This document shows, one piece after another, positions 41,801-50,800 of a stretch of 64,000 bases of DNA. Source of the DNA: Sialis fuliginosa (lineage: Eukaryota; Arthropoda; Insecta; Megaloptera; Sialidae); NCBI GenBank assembly GCA_961205875.1, contig OY540813.1, forward strand, positions 6,357,001-6,421,000, written 5' to 3'. The translations under genes were made by a program, and so were the position numbers. Position 1 is the first letter of the stretch. The number at the start of each line of letters is the position of its first letter. The notes beneath the pieces were generated by a model. That model ran no database searches. It saw only the letters and a program-made list of their open reading frames with translations, and was not told the origin of the DNA.

Positions 41801-44800
41801 AACTTAGATAATATTTTGGAATCAATAATCAAAGCACCGTATTATTAAACATCTTTTATAAAAAGAAATAAATCCCACTTAAAATGATTTTTTTAAAGTA
41901 ACATAGTGGTCAATAAAGGTAACAAAGTTGTCTTCTATTTAAAGAAAAATGGAAAATTTTAATTTCTTTTTATAAAAGATGTTTAATAATACGGTACTTT
42001 GTTTAATGATTCCAAAATATTTGAATGTGACTAACAATAATCAATGTTTTTTCTTCTGGGACAAGTTTATCTGCAACAAATTTTGAAATGACCCAAATAC
42101 ATTTTTATTAAAAAAAATATTCAACTACATTTTTTTTATTATATTAACACTGATTTTACTAGGTTCAGAAAAGAAAGTAAAAAAGTAAAATCAATGAATG
42201 TCTATTTGTAACTACCGTAAATACTTGATGAAATTATGAATTGAACATTATGATATTCATTCATACGATCATATTCATTCAGATACTTGACGTTGGCAGA
42301 TTTTTCATTTGGCTGTTTGTTTTTCGTCTCGCACGCTTCAATGAATTCGTTAATACGACTTTTCTTTCTAATTGCGTCTGTTGAAAATCAAGAATTGCTA
42401 CATCTGTTATAACTATATTAAGCGGTAGCAAAACTACGTTTTTAATCAATACTAACCCCCATAGATTTGCCTCCTACGTAAAAGTCGTACGTTGTTATAT
42501 AATTGCGTGAAATTCTAGAGAAAATTTTGCAATGTTAAGCAATTAGTTTAATTAGTTTGAATTAAAAAAAAACTTTTAGCAGTGTTTGTCAATATGTTTC
42601 CTACTAATTGTAAAATTAATTTAGTAAACATAGATATAGGTACACTGCTAATTATTTCATAATAAGAGGTAATTTGCATAATCGATGGGCTAATAGGTCG
42701 TATGTTGAGTTTTTAATTGAAAAATAATTACTAATCCCTGTAGATATATTTTTAAAGCATTCAATTTATTTTGGTAAACATAATTTACAATAGTATATAA
42801 TTTTAATCATCTTCTGTAAAATACACAAACTCGAAAATTTATTTTGTTAACAAATATTATCTAATATTTGTGAACGAATTTCAATTCAATATTTTTTGTA
42901 AAAAAATGTCTCATTTTTTGCAAATATACTGACAAACAATTAGCTATTATTCGCCACAACTTAGATATTTCAATAGGTATGGCACGTCAAACTTTTCATT
43001 TAATATCCATATCACGGGGGTTGTGACGAAAAAGGTAATCTGCCATCTTGGGGCGTTCTCCATATTGGATTTAGAACAATATTAGATATTATACTATATT
43101 GCATTGTCACCGGACTTATACGCGTGTACAAAATTTCAAATCTATATAACAATTAGAAGTGGGTGAAAATTTAGTTATAAAATTTGTTTACATTGCTACA
43201 AATACATTCTACATTTTTGAGTTGCACCGTCTACAGACAGATAGATAGACATGCATCATGGCGAAAATAGTCTGAATAGATTCAAGGAAGGATACAATAT
43301 GTAGATAATTTTCATCAAAATCTCAAATTCTACAAAAATCGGCTTAAATTCTTACATTACCTAGAGGAGATAGGTGTCAGTTCTAACTAGGATCTACTAC
43401 GTCAACTTTTCATAATTTAAGAAAAATGTCATATAATAGTACTACCAAACTGTGATTTTTATTTCATGTCAGTTTACAAATGGCAACAACAAAAAAAAGT
43501 TTTGGCCGTCTCGAGTGAAAAATTTAAAAAAGGGCAATATTGTTGCATTATTAAAAAAAACGTGTTTAAATGTTTCTGTGCGTGAGTCAATATTCACAAT
43601 TTAATGTATTTTTGTATTTCATGTTTAGTTTAACGCTAGTTTAAAAGTTTTGGAAAAATCTAACCTGTAATAATTATTATCGAAAATCACAGTTGTAACT
43701 TGTAACAGAATTGAAGGTGTCGTTTGTAATTGCGTGTTGTTATATTAAAAAATGTTATATTGACTGATACTCTGGAAAAAGAAAACATATTACTTTTGAT
43801 ACCTCCCTCCCCTACTTTGAAAGTAGAAATGTCCAAAATGTCACCTAAGCTTATCGATATTTGAAAACGATTGTCCTCAAATATTCCTCGCACAATATTC
43901 ACCACCACTGTTTAATTCCACCGATCAAAGCCAGTAGCGATTAGCGCTTGTGTTGTGCTAATGAATGGATTGATATATCCACCCTCAACAACGCGAAGAT
44001 ATTATCTAGATAAATTGCCACTGCTAGTCCAAGGTTGGGTGATTCATGAACTCGAAGGAAAAATGTAAATTTAATAACGCCAGTGACGTAAATTTGTAGG
44101 CGTTAATAATTTTTACGCGTGCTCGCCAAGGTTTCAAAACGCTACTAAATTATTGCGATGTTTGACCGAAGCTCTTTATGTGTTTGTACAACACCGGCCA
44201 ATAAAATAATGAAAATGGAGCACATCTGTTTTAAACAAAACTTTCGTGGTGGTCGCTCAATTAAATTTACTATTTCACTTTCCCATTTTTTTATAACTGA
44301 TGCTTACAATTTGTATCTAACAATTGCATATACTTTTTAAATCTAATCAATAACTAGTTGTGTCTACGGCTTCGCTCACTTAAATATAAAAGTTAGATAT
44401 ATGGTATCGTTGAGTTTATTTTAGATCTTTTTACTCTACACAATTATTTACTACATTGTATTGTTCAATATTTAACGGTTTAGGTAGTGTATTGCAAAAG
44501 AGCGCAGGCGGCAAACTTTTTTCGACTTGATTTACTATTATTGTCACTGCTTATTCCTTATGTTACCTAAGTAACAAAATATTTACTAAAACCTGGGCCC
44601 TTATTCTCGAGTTCACTCGAGATAATTTAGAATTCGAGATTTTCGATCGAGATTTAAAAAGTCGAGTCGCACGATACTTAAAATGCGTATTCTTAAGTTC
44701 GATCGAGATGAATTTCGAACGTCAATTTGCCTTCGACATTTATGCGACGTTGTCACCTTTATTTCTGGCTGTTGACCAATCAAATTCAAGTATTTTATGT

Positions 44801-47800
44801 TTTATTTATTTTTATTATCATTTTAAAATCAAAATTATCAAAATTTAATTATTTTAAAAATATAAAACTAATAATAAGAAAAATACAAATTTTTACAGGA
44901 TTGAAAAAAATTATAGTGTTTAAATGTTTCTGTTTTACTGTGTTGGTTTAATTTTTGAGGTTAACAAACAAAAGAATAATTTTGGATGTTTATTTATTTT
45001 ATTTATTTAACAGAAGAAATATTTGTTATAAATTAATTTATTTCACTATTATTTTGATAACCCACACAACACACTCATGTATAATATACATATAATGTAG
45101 GTAGAAAACGTTGATTTTATGTATACGGCTTGTAATATATCGAACTATGTATTATTACACGCGTGTAGATATTATTAATTATACGTTAGTGTGTTGTGTG
45201 GGAACTATGGAATAAAATATAGTAAAATACAGTAAAATTAGCTATTTGTATCTAAATTTTTCCACACCACATCTTTAATAACATGAGCAAAAAGCGAAAA
45301 ATTGTCTATGTTGCTTTGAATGTCAGTGTTTTTATTATTAATAGCTGTAGCAACTGCTAGTAAACCTGATAAAATTTGGTTGCCTAATGTTTTTGTAGCT
45401 TCGGTTTGTTCCTTAATAGCTAAAATTTTATTATTATAATAATCTTTTCTGACATTGTAATCTTCTGATATTTTTCTGGCATACGAAATTGTCTCATCGA
45501 TACGCTGCTAGGCTATTAGACGCCTCTTACTAGGATTATTATCACTTGTCCTGTGAGGCTTTTGCTTTAATGTATTTTTGCGAACATGATTGTCAACCCC
45601 AGTGTTATTTGGCTGTGACTGGGTGCTAATATCGTGTGTTTCTATTAATGTTGGGGTGATGATATTAGAGTTTTCAAAAAAATTGCCTTCGTTTTCATCA
45701 GTGTGAAAAATAGGTTGATCATCTTTTGATATTTTTCTGGCATACGAAATTCTCATCGATACGCTGCGTAGCTATTAGACGCCTCTTACTAGGATTATTA
45801 TCACTTGTCCTGTGAGGCTTTCGCTTTAATGTATTTTTGCGAACATGATTGTCAACCCCAGTGTTATTTGGCTGTGACTGGGTGCTAATATCGTGTGTTT
45901 CTATTAATGTTGGGGTGATGATATTAGAGTTTTCAAAAAAATTGCCTTCGTTTTCATCAGTGTGAAAAATCGGTTGATCATCTTCAAAGTTCTATAAAAC
46001 AAATATTTCATTAATAGTGGATGTTAAAAGGAAACAATATAATGATTTTGTATAATATACTAAATACTAACAAAATGAATTAACTACTCTTTGACTGATG
46101 TGTAATGAAATAATAAAAAAATTACTTCTCTCCATTCTTTCCAATTCCTTTTAGGTCCTTGGATTTTATTTATTTCATTAGCAATATCTTGCCATCTATT
46201 TTCAGCATCTTTTTTGGCGAATCCTTGGTCAAATTTTCCATTCTTTAATTGTGGATCACCGTCCAACATAACCAAACAAATAACAAAGTCGAACGACGAT
46301 CGAGAGAGATTTATAATCTCGCATACAAATGACCATTCTAGATTTTTCATTCGACTTTTTACACATTTTTACGAACGAAAAGTCGAATCGAGATTCAAGA
46401 ATACGCTATTTTCGTTGCGTTCGAAATTTTAGGGAATAATCTAGTTACTTACTAGAAAGTCGAACGAAAAAAAAGTCGAGTGAACTCGAGAATAGGGGCC
46501 CTGGACAAAAACCATATCTATGAATTAAAAAAAAACACGTAAATTGGATACGTGATTCTCGAGTGATAAGCACACTAACGGACAGACAGACAGAGATATT
46601 GCGTTGTATAATATGTAAGGATAAAAAAATGAAACAATCATGTTTTGATAATTATGTAGATCTAGGTACCTAACTTTTTTTAATTCTTAATAAGGAAAAG
46701 TGTTTTCCTAATCTTGTCAAATAGTATTGTGCCATATCTCTTGATGTGTCTTAACCTGATTCATATATGCATACTTAAAAATAGAGGTTAATATATTGAA
46801 GTTCACTATTCGAAATTCCAAAATAAATCTATAGATAATATCACAGAATTAGTAGTAATTAGTACTCCGTTCAATTTGTTTGCAAGCTAATTTTGATCCA
46901 ATTTCTTAACAATACCGGGCATGAAAAAAGTAATTCAAGGTTATAAAATGAAAAACTTTTTTTATGAAAAATATTTTAACAGGTAATCAAATACTTGATA
47001 TCAAAATACCAAAAAAAGTAATGTATGCCGCTTTGATTTCTGAATGACCTTTTTTGCTCCAAGTACATTAATATACATACGTATTCCAACTATTATTATA
47101 CATTTTTTGTCTATACATTATAAACTAGACCAGATAATAATATGTATTTAATGGTTGGACAACTAAAAACTGAATACAATTCCATTCTGCTTGTTTAAAT
47201 GAGAACTTCATTCAATACTCTGTTAATTAAGTTTATCTTTTTTCTGTAATAAACTCCCAGTATACAATTTCCGTATCCCATTCACGCCATATTTATAGTT
47301 CCTGTAAACTGATTAATTTCTCTGTATTTACATAACTCTAAACCATTACTCTAATTTAGTGTTCAACCTTGAATTACATATTATGTAATTATGTTTCCTT
47401 GTTTCAGATTGTTATGATTATTACTATTTGTGTTATTTTAATTTATAATTATTATCATTTCTGTTATTCTACTTTTTAATTAAGTTTCAAACATTGAAAT
47501 GTAGAATATGTTGTTACAGTTAATTAATTTTATTTATTTAGTAGAATTTAACAATTTTTTTTACAAAACATTCACGAAAATTCACGTGGTATATTTGTAA
47601 TATAGAAAAACTATATAGTAAAGGGTTAATGCAGTCATAAATAAGGACAATTGTTTATTTGTTTTTGCAGTTGTCAAGGTCTCTATACATACATATTAAT
47701 GCATTTCTGTTTGAATAATAATTTGTTACAATAAAGATATTAAAATAACGTCTGTTAATACAAGTGTTGATTCACAATCGATAATTATTATTATTTTAAT

Positions 47801-50800
47801 TAGGCAATTGAATTTTAAATCGTTTTAACTTCTTGGAAGTATGTATTTCGAAGGTCTTAACTAATTGACAATATCGCCAATTAAGGTTTTTAGTAGTACA
47901 TATTCAGTTTTGTCGAACAATTGATAGATATTTAAAACATATACTTCCTTTTATGACAGTTTTAGTAAACACATTAACTGAATAAATATATATTTTTTTA
48001 AATTTTATATAGTTTTTCTCTAAATATTTACATAACAAAGAAAGTAAATAAATATTGCTCATAGTAAACATACATTTTATAAAAAAAAAGTTTAGTTTGA
48101 ATCATTTATTGTAGTGAAGATATTCCAAGAAAAATAAATATAGTAAGGTACTTGCGGGTAATAAGGTATGCAAAGCTTAAATTTAAAATAAAATAGAAAG
48201 ATAAATTCTATCAATGACCAATACAAAAATGATCATTTTTAAAATTAACATAAATAGGTCTTATTATACTACGATATCATAATAAGGCCTAAGGGGAAAT
48301 CTTCAAAATCAATCTAAGTATCAACATATAACATATTTGAAAATCGAAATCAATTTAAACTTTGTAAATAGTTTGAACAGTAATAATAACTCTAATGGCA
48401 GCTATTAGGGCATTCGAAATATGCATCTTCTGCTGATAGACCGACACATTCTCCTGTGATACCATTTGCTGCATCGACTGTACTTCCTCATATCAGCCAG
48501 TCTGTCTTCTCCACAATATATTGAGAATGACAAAAAGAAACAATAAATTTAATGAAATATAATAAACCTAGATCGTTTTTAAACACATGTATTGATATAG
48601 AAAATACTTACAATCCTTTGCAACAATCTTTTACTATTCAAGCGAATTTTCTTCACTGAAACAAAAGTTAAAATTGGTAAAACATGGGGAACTGCGAGGT
48701 TATGTAATGGATTTAACTTGTCTACAGTTAATGTATGTGTTAGGTCTTATTACCCCCAAGTACCTTACATGTAAAATGACGACTCATCCATGCCCGTGGT
48801 GTAATTTACTTAATGTTAAAAAGAGCGGATAAGGAGTCAGTAAATACACTTATAATTAGCTAAAATAAACAACTCTAATTAATGATATTAATCCGTAGGT
48901 GGTAGTTATTTAAGGACGGTTCTATTTTCATAAAAATTACAGCCACCTCGCCCTAGAACACAATAAACCATTAAGGATATTGTTACTTTACATATGCGCC
49001 TTATAAATTTTTTTCTCATTTTATTTTTGGGGAAAGAAGATTAGCAAAATTCTTATTATTAAACAAATTTTAGTGCGTTTTGGATGTTGGGGAGCCAAAC
49101 TAATGAGGTTTATCTTGGATTATGTTATATTGTGGTCACAAGTGATGGTGAAATTGTAAGGATATTTTAAATAGGAATGTTCAGTAGACCGCATACGACA
49201 TGAATCCGTGTAATAAAAATATTTTGAAATTTTTGAGTCTATAAGTCCTATGGACAATTTAATCCGTTTTGATAGTTTCTAATTTTTATTGTTAATTCAA
49301 GAATTGAACCGATTTTGATGTGATTTTCACAGTTAGAAAGCCTAAGGCCTCAGAATTAGTATACCTAGACTGTAAAATTTATTTGAAGCATACAAAATGA
49401 AAGAAAAAATCAAAAATACAGTGGTGATATTGATGTAATTTAACCTACGTTTTTAGAACAGCCAGTCGCACGCCATTCAACGAATTTAAAATACACGCGG
49501 TTGAAGCCGCGAGGAAATCCTAATCAATGAATTTTTTTTATATATCGTACATATTTTTTTATTAACATTTTAAACAAACAATTGCAAGATTCCTTATTTA
49601 TTAAAATCTTATCCGATAATTTAAAAATTATAAAGATCTTCAAAATATTGTTTTAAAACTAAATTAAACTCTCAAGTATAAAATTTCAACTCCCAGTCAA
49701 ACAATAATTCATTTCAGTTACATCATTCATTCCAAAATTACACTCCATGCTATTAAAATTAATCGCACCATTAAATTCCCGAGTCGCCGACTATGCATCT
49801 TGTCTTACCCCACACCACCGCACAACCCTCATTGATGCGTTTTCTAGTTAATGGATCTAGAGACCATAGCACGCGCTCTGACGTCACTTAATAATAGTGA
49901 CTTGGTATTCTTTATACTTTATAGTACGTTTTATATTACGCTTTCAATTTGTTTGTTTTTTGCTGATGTTTCTTCTTTCTCTATTTTATTTGTTTTTGGT
50001 TTAGTACAGATGAAAATGGATTTTGTCAGTAGCGTAACTATAATTGAAATAAGGAGAAAAAGGTGGGGTCATATTAAAACAAAAGTAAAATATTATTGTC
50101 TATTTTCATAAATAGGGTCATAAAAATAATATTTTATTTCAATTTAAAAATTAAACTGTTTTACTTTTTCTTCATAATTTAATCTAGATACTGTATGTGA
50201 CCCAATCCTTGGAATATATATCTTCTTTATCATATGAGGAGGGGAATTCCAAAAAGTCGTTCGTTCCATTTAAAAGAAAATCGAGATGGCGGTGGATTTT
50301 GAAATAATTTTCGGAATTTTTCTTTCTCAGTCATATTATGATTGCGCGAGTTTTGTTCAAAACTGATATTATAATATAAAAAAATGACAAAAATTCTTTC
50401 AAAATCCACTGCCATCTCAATTTTTAAATTGGAACGAAGAAGTTTTGGAACTCACCGACTCATATATAACTTGGCACGAATGTCTTAAAAATTAATCAAT
50501 AATCCTTTTCATTTCATTGAAATATTCACATCTACAGAAGAAGACAACTGTGTACGTCTATTTCACTTTATTTGGCGTAGAGAATACTATCTGACCTACA
50601 TTTTCTACCCCTGCAATAATGAAATGGGGTGAAATTGTGGCCCACTAGCGTTGCAGGGATGTGATAAATATCCAGCTATGAATTCTTAGACGTAAAACTA
50701 GAACAACAATATTATTAAAAATCTTACATTTATCTAATAAGATATGATCCTTATTCCGTAAAAAAAGTGAATTTCATTAATCTTAACCTCTAGATTAATT

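Larger units (their letters stand above)
44596..46500 (-). mobile_element. PIF/Harbinger-type element with Myb/SANT-like gene
   Basis: 1905-bp element. TIRs are GGCCCTTATTCTCGAGTTCA (left) and the inverse of TGAACTCGAGAATAGGGGCC (right). The 3-bp target duplication CTG is at 44593-44595 and 46501-46503. Further CTCGA/TCGAC/TCGATCGAGAT motifs crowd the subterminal regions. It encodes a Myb/SANT-like protein on the minus strand but no DDE transposase, so it is non-autonomous. A 3-bp duplication, the TIR and the Myb/SANT partner gene fit the PIF/Harbinger superfamily. Confidence 0.85.
44360..46610 (+). repeat. R1 dispersed repeat, copy D, split by insertion
   Basis: The left part 44360-44595 (GGCTTCGCTCACTTAAATAT ... 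GTTACCTAAGTAACAAAATA ... AAAACCTG) and the right part 46501-46610 (CTGGACAAAAACC ... TTCTCGAGTGATAAGCACAC ... GGACAGACAGACAGAG) join as R1. The Harbinger element sits between, duplicating CTG. Confidence 0.8.

Noticed and set aside
45181..45240. Inverted GTGTGTTGTGTGG / CCACACAACACAC near 45060-45200 considered as a separate TIR element
   Set aside because: The pair lies inside the Harbinger element, and no target duplication or coding content supports an independent insertion.
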